Translations under genes and position numbers: made by a program | In this document: one piece after another, positions 1 through 10,489 of the stretch | Numbering within the stretch: position 1 is the stretch's first letter | Layout: each line of letters starts with the position of its first letter | Origin: Triplophysa rosa | Lineage: Eukaryota > Chordata > Actinopteri > Cypriniformes > Nemacheilidae | Length of the DNA: 64,000 nt | Direction of reading: 5' to 3' | Assembly (NCBI RefSeq): GCF_024868665.1 | Contig: NC_079892.1 | Span: forward strand, 11,234,251 to 11,298,250 | Notes under the pieces: generated by a model | The model's input: only the letters and a program-made list of their open reading frames with translations | What the model was told of the DNA's origin: nothing | Databases searched by the model: none

Positions 1-930
1 TGTGCGATTAACGCCGAAACCCACATGGTTCGAAATGCCTTCATCTTGAATTGGGAAAAATATGATGAAATCATATTTTTTGTGCCTCGTTCATTTTAGT
101 CATTTTAAATGTAGGTGTATTAAATGTATGTCATGTAAAATGTACAAAGCTAAAATACAAATAAAACCACTCAGTTTGACATTTTCTAAAGCCTGGGGGT
201 CTGTTTTTCCTCTAAGCTTAATTTTGTTCCCTCTTAACCTTTATCTTCCCACACTCATTCTGCCAATAGCAGAGAGTATGTTGCCTAACAAATGTTAATC
301 AGCCCATCTGCTTCCAGTATTACATTTAAATATTTGCTTCTGTTGGCTGAGCCTCACTGCAAGAATTTATCATGGATTATTATATTTCTCTTGTATTGGG
401 GGAGGACCAAAACACAATGAGAATTTTTTTGTATGGTTGCACAGACAAATGAACAGTTAATGAATTAAGACTTTTGTTCATTATTTGTAACCAATGTAGT
501 CATGAATGTCCGTTAACTGACTTTTTGTAATCAGTCGCCATTTCTTTACATGAGTTTATTTTTGCTTTATCACTTAAATAGCCCTGTAGTATGACGTTTC
601 AGTTTATTTCCTATCTTAAGAAACTGGCGTGTATAAATGTAAGATCTGGAGTATTCATAAAAGCATGCCACACAAAACTGGAGTGTTTATAAAAGCATGC
701 CACATTTCATGTCAGCTGTCTGTATGTGTTTGGACTGTTAAAACCACATGGTTACAAAACCATACCATTGTCTGTAATGTAGTTTTCAAGACTACTCCGT
801 TTAATATATGCAACATGTGCTGTTGGTAATTGTGTTACTACTATATGCAAGGTTATGATGCCTTATCCGTGTATTGACTTTAGCTTTGTTATCAGCTATT
901 TCAAATGTAAATAAACGATCATAGTCTATG
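1..930 (+). other. Probable 3' end and 3' UTR of an upstream gene
   Basis: No complete gene is visible here. A frame open from the window edge ends at a TGA at 47-49 and would give a C-terminus ending PTWFEMPSS, which I do not recognise; it is only 16 codons, so weak. The rest is AT-rich, non-repetitive and closes with a canonical AATAAA at 910-915, consistent with the 3' UTR of a + strand gene starting outside the window. Inside it a roughly 25-bp segment ending AAAAGCATGCCACA occurs twice (about 647-671 and 680-704). The gene identity is unknown. Confidence 0.3.
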
Positions 931-1893
931 TCTTTCATGCTACAGTTGACTGTCTACTTTAGCTTACAGATATACTCATGTTTTAACCAATACTTCCATT
1001 GGTTTCATTTGAATAGGTCTGCATTTGAATACATAAACAATAGGAAGCAGAAACCAAGTAAATCTGTTTGTGGTGGGGAAAAACAAGTTCAACGTGTTTT
1101 TGTGAAATGCATTAAAATACTTTCACCTTTTCATATCCATTTATTAATGTGAACACAACGTGCATGTGAGCTGAAGCTGATCTTTCGAGCATAGGCTTTA
1201 CTATCTTTCTCACCCTCATTTGGTTTCAATTGCATTTACATTTTTAACAGATTATTGTAAGTACAATGCAATTATTCACGGTTCAATCAATCAGAAATCG
1301 CATCAAGTTACGGTAAAGTAACGAAGGACTAGTGATCGTGTTGTTCTTACAAATTGTTCTTTGAAACATTTGTAATATGAAACGACACGTCGTTTATAAT
1401 ACCGTGCAATATGTTTAGTGATCTTTTATTATACGTATATATATTTAAATCTTTTTATGCAACTTAAAACATAAAAAGTAGCTTCTATTACACAGACATT
1501 TCGTTAGCGGAAGCAGATCGAGGCGGAACCTCAAGACTCAAGTGTCCTGGCGTCTGATTGGCTTGCGTTGTGTCATCAGCTGACTTGAGAGACGCCTCAG
1601 AATATTTTATAATAAAGGTCTGTATAGGTCAGGGGCAGTCCAAACATAAATGCTCCAGCTAAAAAAAATAAAAAAATCTTTATTACTTAGTAATTCTAAA
1701 AAATGTAATATAGAATTTTGTAGTATTTTAAAATTATTTGACCTATAAAGCGACGGATGGCTTTTATTCTGGTAAATAATGTAGTTGCCAGCTGTTAGAG
1801 CTGTGTATTACCTTCAAACTGGCGTGAATTCTTCTACTCCTTTTTTAATTGGTTTTAAACACACAGAATATTATTATTAGTTGTAAAACAGTC
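931..1893. other. Intergenic DNA and probable lactb promoter region
   Basis: AT-rich DNA between the presumed upstream polyadenylation site and the lactb start. The only GC-richer stretch is about 1500-1620, with an inverted CCAAT motif (GATTGG near 1556) and a CAGCTG E-box near 1578. That is the most promoter-like part, lying 280-390 bp upstream of the start codon. No TATA box at a convincing distance was identified. The assignment is positional. Confidence 0.3.
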
Positions 1894-2244
1894 ATGTATC
1901 GGCTGCTGTGTTCATCAAGGGGCCTCAAATGCACACAATGCAAATACAATGCAGAAAAATCCGAGCGCTTCGTGTCTTTGTTGACTTCCAGATTGAAGTA
2001 CAGAGATCAGTTAATGATGCGAAGATTCATGTCAACACACAGAAGATCCGACTTCTCCAACAACAGACAGTCCTTATGGTTACTGGGCATCGGGACAGGT
2101 TTTGTTCTGGCTCTGGGTCTGAAATATGGTGATTTTGTGTCCGAACGCTGTGAATGTGACGTGCAGAAAACAAACAGAACTCAGACTGACACAAAGTACA
2201 CAGGTGCTATACAAATCAGCAGAGACCTCATACAGCGGATAAAG
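1894..2244 (+). CDS. lactb: lactb exon 1 (residues 1-117)
   Basis: Runs from ATG to the donor AAG|GTACAG, phase 0. It encodes the presequence, the hydrophobic segment WLLGIGTGFVLALGLKYG and the conserved helix SRDLIQRIK that leads into the catalytic domain. Confidence 0.9.
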
Positions 2245-5200
2245 GTACAGGTATCAGATCAACGTTATTATCTGTGTTGTGTAACTCTTTCTCTTGGTTT
2301 AATTTGAGTTGACAGTCATTTTATTGAACAAAACGTAAACTTAATCGCTTATTAAATGTATGATTTCAATCGTTTTAAATCTGAAATGTATGTGTTTAAA
2401 TGTTTGCATTTTAACAATTATTTACAGTATGTTTGAATAGTTGTGAATAATGGTGTATAATATTAATTTGAAATTGTAATAGGTAAAACATTTACATTTA
2501 TGTCATATTTCACCAAATGATCAACCATTTTTAACATATTTAAGGACCAATTATTATGTATATGTATACATATACATACATCCGTACATATATATATTCT
2601 CTGTTTACACTAAATCTTAAAACTTTATATTATGTATAAACATTATATATAATATAAAAATATATATTTTAGGATGAAATATGACTGACCCACTGCTTTA
2701 TTTTACCAAATGTCTTACAGTAAAGTTCAGGATGACCTACAGATATGAACCTCTATGATTTTTCAGGATGAAGTTGGAGCTCCAGGGATAGTTGTTGGTG
2801 TTTCTGTGGATGGCAGTCCAGTCTGGTGTGAAGGTATATCTCCGTGTTTCTATCTTCTATTGCACATTTAAGCCTAATTTAATCTCAAACTCTAATAATT
2901 GTTTAATGGCTATAAAAGTTACAAGTCTATGGATGCTGTTTTGTAGGGGTTGGCTATGCAGATCTGGAGAACAGAGTGCGTTGTAGTCCAGAAACGGTTA
3001 TGAGAATCGCCAGCATCAGTAAACCTCTGACCGCAGCAGCCGTCGCTCGACTTTGGGAGGAGGGCAAGATCAATCTTGATGCCCCTGTGCAAAAATATGT
3101 CCCTGAGTTCCCCGAAAAACAATTTGAGGGAGAAAAAGTGAGTGCATCTGTTTTTACTTCATTTGGTTCAATTTGCGGTTTTGTGTAACTCCGAGCCAAA
3201 GTGTTTCTGGATTTGTCCTTAAACCAGGTCACGATAACATCTCGAATGCTGCTGTCTCACTTGAGTGGCATCCGTCACTACGAAAAAGACGCTAAGAAAG
3301 TGAGAGAGGACAAAGAGAAAGCAAAGCGGCTTCTGAAGTTTCCAGAGAAGAAAGAAGAGAAGGACACTGGCGAAAACAAAGAGAAGCCGCGAACAGAGGA
3401 CAGCAGCACTAAAAGCAAAGAGGCCAAAGGACGGCAGAGAATAAAAGAGATCGAGCAGAAGGAGTACTACCTCAAAGACAGCTTTGAGAATGTCATCCAG
3501 GCGTTGGATTTATTCAAAGACGATCCTTTGATTTTTAAACCCGGTATGCTTGTGTCCATGCATAGAACAAAGCACAGTTAATGTCTCCCAAATTGTATTT
3601 AAACTGCCTGTTGACTAGACTTAAAAGAAAAATGATAAATGTCTCTAAATTAATTAATCATTTAAGGATTTTTTCTTTCGTTTGACTTAAAAAAAAGTTT
3701 ACCCAGAAATGAAAATATTGTTTTTTATTTACCTTAATGTTATTCTCATGGAAAACAAACAGGAACACAAAAGGACAGCACTTTTCATTGAAGTATCTTT
3801 TTTGTTCTTAACACAAAGCTATCAAATGGCCACACAGATCATATGGGTGGATTTATCAGACTTTTTTTTGTAAATACATAGCAAGAAAATTCATAAAGGT
3901 GTCATTCTCTGACCCTAGGTACTACATTCCTGTATTCCACACATGCCTTTACACTGCTGAGCACCGTGGTGGAGAGAGCAACCGGTCAGCGCTTCCTCGA
4001 CCACATGATGATGATGTTCCGCGAGCTGGGCATGCTCAACACCGTTCCGGACGAGAACGACCCCATCATTTACAACCGCTCAAGGTACTTTAAGAGATGC
4101 TGAAATCATTTTAAATTCTCTATTCTAGTACCTACAATATTATCCGTAATGTATTTTAATGCGTACCATTCAAATCTATGTTGATATTCTGGTCCTTAGA
4201 TACCTATACATGTTCTCTCAAATACAAGTCTAATGGGTATTTGCTGGATGTTTTAATGTCCAGTTTTTTTATACTGTATAAGCCAATGATCAGGACCACT
4301 TCAAAAAACATATGGGGGTTTCTCTGGATTTGGTTCCAGAATCTAAAAAGAGGCTCATCACTGGATAATTGTTTTGTGCATTTTGAGTAAAAGTTTGTGT
4401 ATAAGTGTTTGCATGATTTTAGGAATTTTGCATACATCTTATTTACCATCATTAAATTACATTTTGGATGTATGTACATTTATATTTACATTATTGTATG
4501 TTGACCACACTGGTCTCTATTGGCTTCAGTATGGGCTATATGCACACGTTACTTCCGCGTTTCACAGGAAGAACCCTAGGCAGTTTCCGGTTGGGGAGAC
4601 TTAAAGCAGAGAGAAATGGGGAAACTGAGAAAATAGTTAAATTTAACAGATGCTGTACATTGCCGCACACCGCAGTGGTATATAGAAGTGGCGTTCTACC
4701 ATATTTGAATGTTATAACGACATGTAAACTTATGAAAGTATCAGAACAGCACTTCTAAATACCACTGCGGTGTGCCGCAGTGTACAACATCTGCTAAATT
4801 TAACTATTTTCTCAGTTTCCCATTTCTCTCTGCTTTAAAGGGGGATTTAATGCTGTTTCTTTACAATGTTAAACATGCTGTCTTCTCATGCTTAACATGG
4901 TCAACTTGTCAAAAAAATGTTGGACGTACTATGTAGTATTTCTGTGATTGATACACTCCCCCAAGATTCGTATAGGTTTCTGAACGTTTTTTTCGAACAT
5001 GAAAAAACGTTACGTAACAACTTTTCTTAGTCCCCTATTGGGCAATTCTCCCGGAAAAGCACGCCCACGCGTCAACCGACGAGCGATAGGAACTATCATC
5101 AAGATTGGCTGCGCTGTGTCAAGATTGGCTGCGCTGTGGGCCTGCAGCTGCAGCTTGTTACTCTTGTGATAGTGAGAGAAGTTGAAGTGTCTTTGTTTGT

Positions 5201-6311
5201 TCACGGCATTTCAGTGATGGATGTTATGTTAACGGTGGATATAACACTGGATATAGTGAATCAAAACAGTTATGCAGGGATAATGCGGTGATGTATTGTG
5301 TGCTCATGATTTAGTTCCCCCCCCACACCCCCAGGATGTCGTCTGTTTTCGGAAATAATCATACAGCTGTATCTATCTTTTATAAATGTGATCAAACTAA
5401 ATACTCTTCGAAGATACAAAGTATGCAATGCTACTCTATAGGTACTCAAGATTAATATGAGATTGGCAGAAACTGTGCGTTCAACCGGAACTTAAAGTCT
5501 CCCCAACCAGAAACTGCCTAGGGTTCTTCCTGTGAAATATGGAAGTAACACGTGCATATAAGCCATTGGTCAACGAAAAACCTAAAACCCATATGAGTCA
5601 ACTAAATAGAAATACACTGTATAAGCACACCTACTTTCGACAAGCTGCCCATCTTGAGGTTTTGTAACACAAATAATGTGAGACCAGTGACATGGCAAAT
5701 GTAATATGTAGGATTAGAGGTTTCTATATGAGCTAAATCAGCAGTTACCACAAATTATGGTGAATGCCATAACATCCCCTCTCTCCTCCAGATTCTACCA
5801 TCTAAATAAGAAAGGTCGTATTGTGAACTGCCCCTATGTAGACAATTCATACAAATGGGCTGGAGGTGGGTTTCTGTCCACTGTTGGGGACCTTCTGGTC
5901 TTTGGAAACGCTTTGCTCTACAGCTATCAGATTGCAGAACTGAAGAACACAGACGGACTGCTCCCTGGCTTCCTCAAACCCCGGACGGCCCAAGCCATGT
6001 GGGCGCCGGTGGACAAAACGGAGGCATCGTGGGATAAAGACGGAATGTACGCCCAGGGCTGGCTGATCGTGGAGAAGCTGCAGAAATACGGCCAGTGCCG
6101 CAATCGCAGACATTACGTCTCGCACACAGGGGGCGCTGTGGGGGCCAGTAGCGTCTTATTGGTGTTACCCAGAGAGAGCTCACAGGCCGCTGATGGGAAG
6201 CGTTGCCCTCCACAAGGGGTGGTGGTGACCATCATCACCAACATGCAGTCAGTCGGGCTCAATACCACCGCTCTGAAGATCGCCCAGGAGTTCGACAGCG
6301 CCAGGGACTAA
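1894..6311 (+). CDS. lactb: LACTB, mitochondrial serine beta-lactamase-like protein (6 exons, 536 aa)
   Basis: Coding exons are 1894-2244, 2767-2833, 2947-3137, 3228-3543, 3919-4084 and 5792-6311; all introns are GT/AG and the frame closes to 537 codons. The start MYRL matches the vertebrate LACTB N-terminus; the in-frame codons upstream of 1894 contain no better ATG. Residues 1 to about 60 are Arg/Ser-rich, like a mitochondrial presequence, followed by a hydrophobic segment near 66-83. The penicillin-binding-protein/class C fold follows: SISK (Ser162, Lys165) is the SxxK nucleophile motif, YST (314-316) sits at the YxN position, and HTG (475-477) at the KTG position. A Lys/Glu-rich insert (about 225-290) is typical of LACTB. 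The family is related to bacterial penicillin-binding proteins, forms filaments in the intermembrane space and affects mitochondrial lipid metabolism; those roles are family knowledge. Confidence 0.96.
2767..2833 (+). CDS. lactb: lactb exon 2 (residues 118-139)
   Basis: Acceptor TTTTTCAG, donor GAAG|GTATAT, ending in phase 1. It encodes DEVGAPGIVVGVSVDGSP, the first strands of the beta-lactamase-like domain. Confidence 0.93.
2947..3137 (+). CDS. lactb: lactb exon 3 with SxxK active-site serine
   Basis: Acceptor TTTTGTAG, donor AAAA|GTGAGT, ending in phase 0. It encodes GYADLENRV, then RIASISKPLT containing the catalytic SxxK tetrad (Ser162, Lys165), then VPEFPEKQFEGEK. Confidence 0.96.
3228..3543 (+). 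CDS. lactb: lactb exon 4 with charged linker
   Basis: Acceptor AAACCAG, donor CCCG|GTATGC, ending in phase 1. It encodes LLSHLSGIRHYEKD (conserved in the PBP/beta-lactamase family), then a Lys/Glu-rich stretch without clear fold, then LKDSFENVIQALDLFKDDPL leading into FKPG. Confidence 0.95.
3919..4084 (+). CDS. lactb: lactb exon 5 with YST motif
   Basis: Acceptor GACCCTAG, donor TCAAG|GTACTT, ending in phase 2. It encodes FLYSTHAFTLLSTVVERATG; Tyr314-Ser-Thr316 takes the position of the YxN motif of class C enzymes. The exon ends in PIIYNRS, with the Arg codon split across the intron. Confidence 0.95.
4500..5574. mobile_element. Foldback-type element in lactb intron 5 (two nested sets of inverted repeats)
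   Basis: The outer arms are 4500-4606 and 5491-5574: both, read inward, carry GTTGACCA, then TATATGCAC, TTACTTCC, TTTCACAGGAAGAACCCTAG and GGTTGGGGAGACTT. The inner arms are 4600-4692 and 4750-4840, about 90 bp each and close to perfect complements around a 57-base loop. Between inner and outer right arms lies a 20-bp direct duplication (CAAGATTGGCTGCGCTGTG, about 5099-5138). No transposase ORF was seen. This structure suggests a non-autonomous foldback or TIR element, possibly one inserted in another. Target-site duplications were not resolved. Confidence 0.65.
5792..6311 (+). CDS. lactb: lactb exon 6 with HTG motif and C-terminus
   Basis: Acceptor CTCTCCTCCAG, in frame to TAA at 6309-6311. 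It encodes NCPYVDNSYKWAGGGFLSTV, strongly conserved in LACTB, then HYVSHTGGAVGASSVLLVLP, where HTG (475-477) is the KTG-equivalent motif, and NMQSVGLNTTALKIAQEFD at the end. Confidence 0.97.
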
Positions 6312-6486
6312 TAAAATTACGTCTGATTGTTAGTTACAACAGTTTGCACATACACTGCAGTATTTGTGTGTCTCAAGTGAGGTGTTCCTATGTTTACAAT
6401 GCTGAGGTGTTGCCATGCCTCGGTTTTTATTGCACTGTTGTGCCAAGTGATCATTTTGATACATATGAGATATGTCTAATATGTTT

Positions 6487-6492
6487 AATAAA
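6487..6492 (+). terminator. lactb: lactb polyadenylation signal (AATAAA)
   Basis: Canonical hexamer about 175 bases after the lactb stop codon, giving a short 3' UTR. It is the first canonical hexamer found in that interval with T-rich sequence downstream. Confidence 0.6.
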
Positions 6493-6499
6493 TGTACAA

Positions 6500-7797
6500 T
6501 GAAAATTATAACATTTGGTCAGCCTGGTCATTATTCGTATTTATAATACCTATATTTTTTTCTTCCACAAGTGCTTTTTCGATTGACGGGACATGCGCCC
6601 AGCAATGTGTTTCTGAAAGAGAGTGTTAATGACATCACACGCTTTAAATGGCATACTACGATACTGCCCTTCCTTTTTTTTTGCAGTATGATGTATGCAC
6701 ATGACATGAATTACTGTAGTTCACAGTGCAAAGACCTGACTGCCAAGAGTTAGGGTATTTTATCACAAAAATCCATCTGAAACACCAAAAATACTTTTCC
6801 TAGTTGATCATATTTTTGGCATGCGGAACTACAGTGCACATTAAAGCAACACAACCCAATTCTTTAATAACAAAATAATTGTGTAAGATTTGAATTTTGG
6901 GGCTTTGATATCAGTGCTTAAGGAAAATAATTTAGAGGCTGTTCTATTTTGATAAGATATAATGAAGACATTTTTCCTTTGAATAATTACTTTTGACTGA
7001 TTATGAATATGTTGTCCATGTGGTCAGGTGACCACGTTCTTCTGTTTGAAATGTTTATCTTGGTTAACTGCACACATAAAAAAACAATTTATTCTTAAGT
7101 AGGCAGTACAGTGATAGTTTTGTTTGCTGATACTTTTGATTTGCTTTAGACTTGTTGTACTTTGAAATCACCACTAGATGGAAACACTGTCACACGTTCC
7201 CGACAAGGCACGTATCTCGATGATCTACGAATTTGTTTTTATTTTATATTTTGTATTTATTTATTAAATATTTTTTGTCACATGCAAATTGTGGCTCATG
7301 TTTGTCATTGATTTACGTGACAGTTATCAATGTACCTTCTTTTATGTTTTAGATATTTAAAGTGAAACTATTGACATGCCTTTAATTGTTTAAAGCATCT
7401 CAATCGTCTGCGGTTTGTGCTACAGTCAGGTTCACATCAGATGATTGTCATATTTGAGTATCTGTATGTAATTTACTGTCAGTGACAACAACCTGTTTAT
7501 GACGTAAGCTAGCCTACATCAAAAACGTTGTGTTGCTAATTTAATTATTAAAAAAAATATCGTTTTGCATTTTACTTTTGGTTGCAGAACTTCACACAGG
7601 ATGCTGGCCGTCTAACCACTCATGAATCTTTTTTACAGCTCCAGGTCTCCTTTTAATTGCATAGAAAACATCTGTCCAGAAATTCTGCTGAGTATTATTA
7701 ATATACAGGAATAAAATAACAGGAGGTGAGAAAAAAATGATAAAGTATTTTGTTTGTTTTTGGGGTATAAAATATTTCTTAACCGGTCAAATATTCC
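6500..7797. other. Intergenic DNA between lactb and nrg4, no gene seen
   Basis: AT-rich sequence with stop codons in all frames at short spacing and no splice-bounded open frames that I could recognise. A T-rich patch occupies 7225-7290. Transposon copies begin at 7798. Confidence 0.6.
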
Positions 7798-7998
7798 TTA
7801 AATGGATACTACACCCAAAAACGAAAATTATGTCATCATTTACTCACTCTCAAGTTGTTCCAAACATTTATACATTTTTTTGTTCTGTTGAAATTTAATT
7901 TCTGGGACACCGTTGGCTACCATAGTAGGAACATTTATTGTAGGCATAACATAGTAATCAAGATAGAATTTTCATTTTTGAGTGGAGTATCCCTTTAA
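7798..7998. mobile_element. MITE, TTAAA-GGATA-type TIR family (copy 1)
   Basis: The ends TTAAATGGATACTACACCC and GAGTGGAGTATCCCTTTAA are inverted complements. The interior resembles the widespread fish element whose ends read TTAAAGGGATAGTTCACCC. A better preserved copy lies at 49341-49561. There is no coding capacity. I give no superfamily because the target-site length is ambiguous (possibly TTAA). Confidence 0.6.
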
Positions 7999-8085
7999 CC
8001 CAAACAGGTCACACCCTATAAGAGGTTGTAATTTCAATAGGTAGGCAAAATCTGAAAAGTGTGGGACACTTTAATAAAACATATT

Positions 8086-8293
8086 ACACGGTAAAAAAAA
8101 TTATGTAATATTCTGGCAGCTGGGGCACCAACAACTGTAAAATTAAGTAAAGTAAAAGTTACATGTTTTCATGCTATTTATCATAAAACTTGCATTTTTC
8201 AAAATGTTTAGTTTGTTACTGTAATGTTACATTTTTTACCGCATTACTAAAATACGTCAACAGTCTTGAAAATAATAACATTTTTTACAGTGT
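8086..8293. mobile_element. MITE of the ACACTGTAAAAA TIR family (copy 1)
   Basis: The ends ACACGGTAAAAAAAA and TTTTTTACAGTGT form terminal inverted repeats. The same ends bound elements at 14426-15075, 39973-40341 and 42197-43164. There is no ORF. Confidence 0.6.
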
Positions 8294-8314
8294 AGGTTAG
8301 AAAATATGCTAAAT

Positions 8315-8591
8315 CAGTGGTTGTCAAACTGGGGGCCCCAAGATGGATCCAGGGGGCCACAGATTTTGTGGCATTTTATGAAATATAGAAATTGATCAGA
8401 TTTTATGCAATCAAACATCAGAAAAATGACACCACCAACCAAAAGAATTGAGGTTCCAGCATTGTATAACTGAATGTTTTTGGTTTAATTAAAATTCTAA
8501 GTTTAAGATTATACGTCTTTATATGGGGGGCCGCAAAGCGATGCACTTAAAACAAAGGGGGCCTTACAGCGAAAAAGTTTGAGAACCACTG
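8315..8591. mobile_element. hAT-type non-autonomous element, 277 bp, exact 8-bp TSD
   Basis: TIRs CAGTGGTTGTCAAAC and GTTTGAGAACCACTG match the common hAT end motif CAGNGGTTCTCAAAC. It is flanked by the perfect 8-bp duplication TGCTAAAT at 8307-8314 and 8592-8599. A second copy with matching interior lies at 49023-49294. It is too short to encode a transposase. Confidence 0.9.
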
Positions 8592-8599
8592 TGCTAAAT

Positions 8600-10332
8600 A
8601 ACATGCATGCATATCATTTTTTATAGTTTTTAAAATATTTTTATATGCTGTTTTTTTAATTAGTCACCTGTGGTGCAGTCCGATGATTTGTATAATTAAT
8701 GGGGCTTATTGCTTTGTTTATAGTTTTTTATGTATATTTTATTTGTAGCAATATGTGCTATTTTAGCACATTATTTGTGGTATTTGGTATTAACTGTGCA
8801 AACATAACAGTTGATACTTTATTGCACCACATGATAACAGTCCAATAACATAAATAGTCTTTATTGGCCATTGATCATTGTAACTAAAAATTTCCCCATA
8901 AAGTAAATTAATACCTATGTTAAGGATGCTGCCTGTGCAGAAAAACAACATGAATTTCACAAAATTCATGTGGCTTTTCTGTAAGGGTGTGTCTTGAAAT
9001 GTATTTTTTTGGTCTAAAGTAAATATTCATTTCTGTGGAATCTGCACCCTCATGGCGAACTTTTAAATGAATGTTGTATGTGACAGAATAACTATTTACA
9101 AAGTTTTAACAAAGAATGATGGTTCGTGTGATACTTTGAGCTACTAAACCAAAGATTTGTGCAAAGTGACACACTTTTTCACATGCAAGACCAGAAGACC
9201 TCCACAGGTAATGCTCACTAGAGGATTCTCAATCGTAGCGGTTTCACTGCTGTTTGCCTCTTTTAACCCCAATGAGTCCACGTGTCGAATCACACAGCAA
9301 TATAAAATATCACACTGTTGAATTGTCTCTCAAGTACTTTTCTTCAGGTTTCGGTTGCCTTTGGGCAGATCTCTTCATTCTGGTAATAAATAGACATAAA
9401 GGATTTGTAATCCACCAGTGTATGAGATGTTTTTTACACACTGATCATCATGCTTGGCCAGACATGACTGCCTGGTTTAAGAAAATAGGTCACCCCCAAA
9501 AATGTTTTTTTTGTCAACATTTTCTTACCATCAAGCTACTCCAAATCAAAATAAATCCATATTTCTGAAGTGGAATACAACTCATATATATTTGCTAACT
9601 TTTCATTTAATTAAGTCAAAAGAGATTAAAAACTTTCAAGCAACCAAAAATAACATATAGCACAAAACTACTTCAGGAAACTTGTTATACACTGTAAAAC
9701 TTTGCTGTAGTGTTGGAGCAGGTTTGCCAGTAACTTCCTGTAGATTCAATAACTTTACTATTAGCACTTTTTTTAAGTTTGACTTAATCTTTACTTTATC
9801 CAAAATTAAAACACTTTGACTTTTGAAATTCAAAATGAGCAAGAAGGAACTGGTCTCATTACTGGCATTAGCACAGCAACACTGCAAAAACTACATTCTT
9901 CCTAAGCATTTTTGTCTCGTTTTCTATAGTAAAAATATTTAAAACTTCTTAAATTCCGATGCATTTGCATAACAAAAAAAGAGACTGAAGATATTTAGTC
10001 TTGTTTTATGAAAGAAAATCGTAGAACTAGGTAAGTTTATGTTTAAAACTAAATTGTAAATGAAATCTACAGTAAGTTACTGGAAAGTTTTACATAGGAC
10101 TTAGATTACTTTTAAGGTACATTTCTGTACATGTTGCAGGTTGCCATGCACTTTTTGGTTCCCGTTGACCTCCATTGTTTGGGGAAAAATGTGGTCAGAC
10201 ATTCTTTAAAATAAATTCTTTTGTGTTCTGCAGAAAAAAAGTCATACGGGCCCGTAATGGCATGAGGGCGAGAACATGTTGACAAAAAGTACTGTCGTAA
10301 CCTGAATTCAGTGTAAAAAAACAGTGAGTCAC
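8600..10332. other. Intergenic DNA downstream of nrg4 (minus strand)
   Basis: No certain gene. On the minus strand, about 9310-9125 can be translated for roughly 60 codons containing KEANSSETATIENPLVSI. It resembles a cytoplasmic tail, but no acceptor joins it in frame to the last recognised nrg4 exon, so it is not annotated as coding. The rest is AT-rich. Confidence 0.4.
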
Positions 10333-10489
10333 TCACTTGCAGATGTAATATATGACCACGCAGAGCACTACTATGATGAGAAGCACGATGATGACTGCGG
10401 CTGCGATCATTCCCTTCTCCTCACTGCTGTGTGAGAAACTGAACAGCTGAAACTGCTCACATCTGCTGCCCTCATAGTTTGCACTGCAC
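10333..10489 (-). CDS. nrg4: nrg4 exon: C-terminal EGF half and membrane segment
   Basis: Acceptor CTGTCCTGTAG at 10490-10500 (minus strand). The split Val codon is followed by CSANYEGSRC, the last loop of the EGF domain, then a Ser/Glu juxtamembrane stretch and the membrane helix. In-frame TGA at 10335-10333. Confidence 0.85.

Noticed and set aside
3201..3581. 126-codon frame taken as a separate small gene
   Set aside because: It is lactb exon 4 read through both intron borders.
5847..6213. Minus-strand frames of 92 and 79 codons
   Set aside because: Antisense shadows of lactb exon 6.
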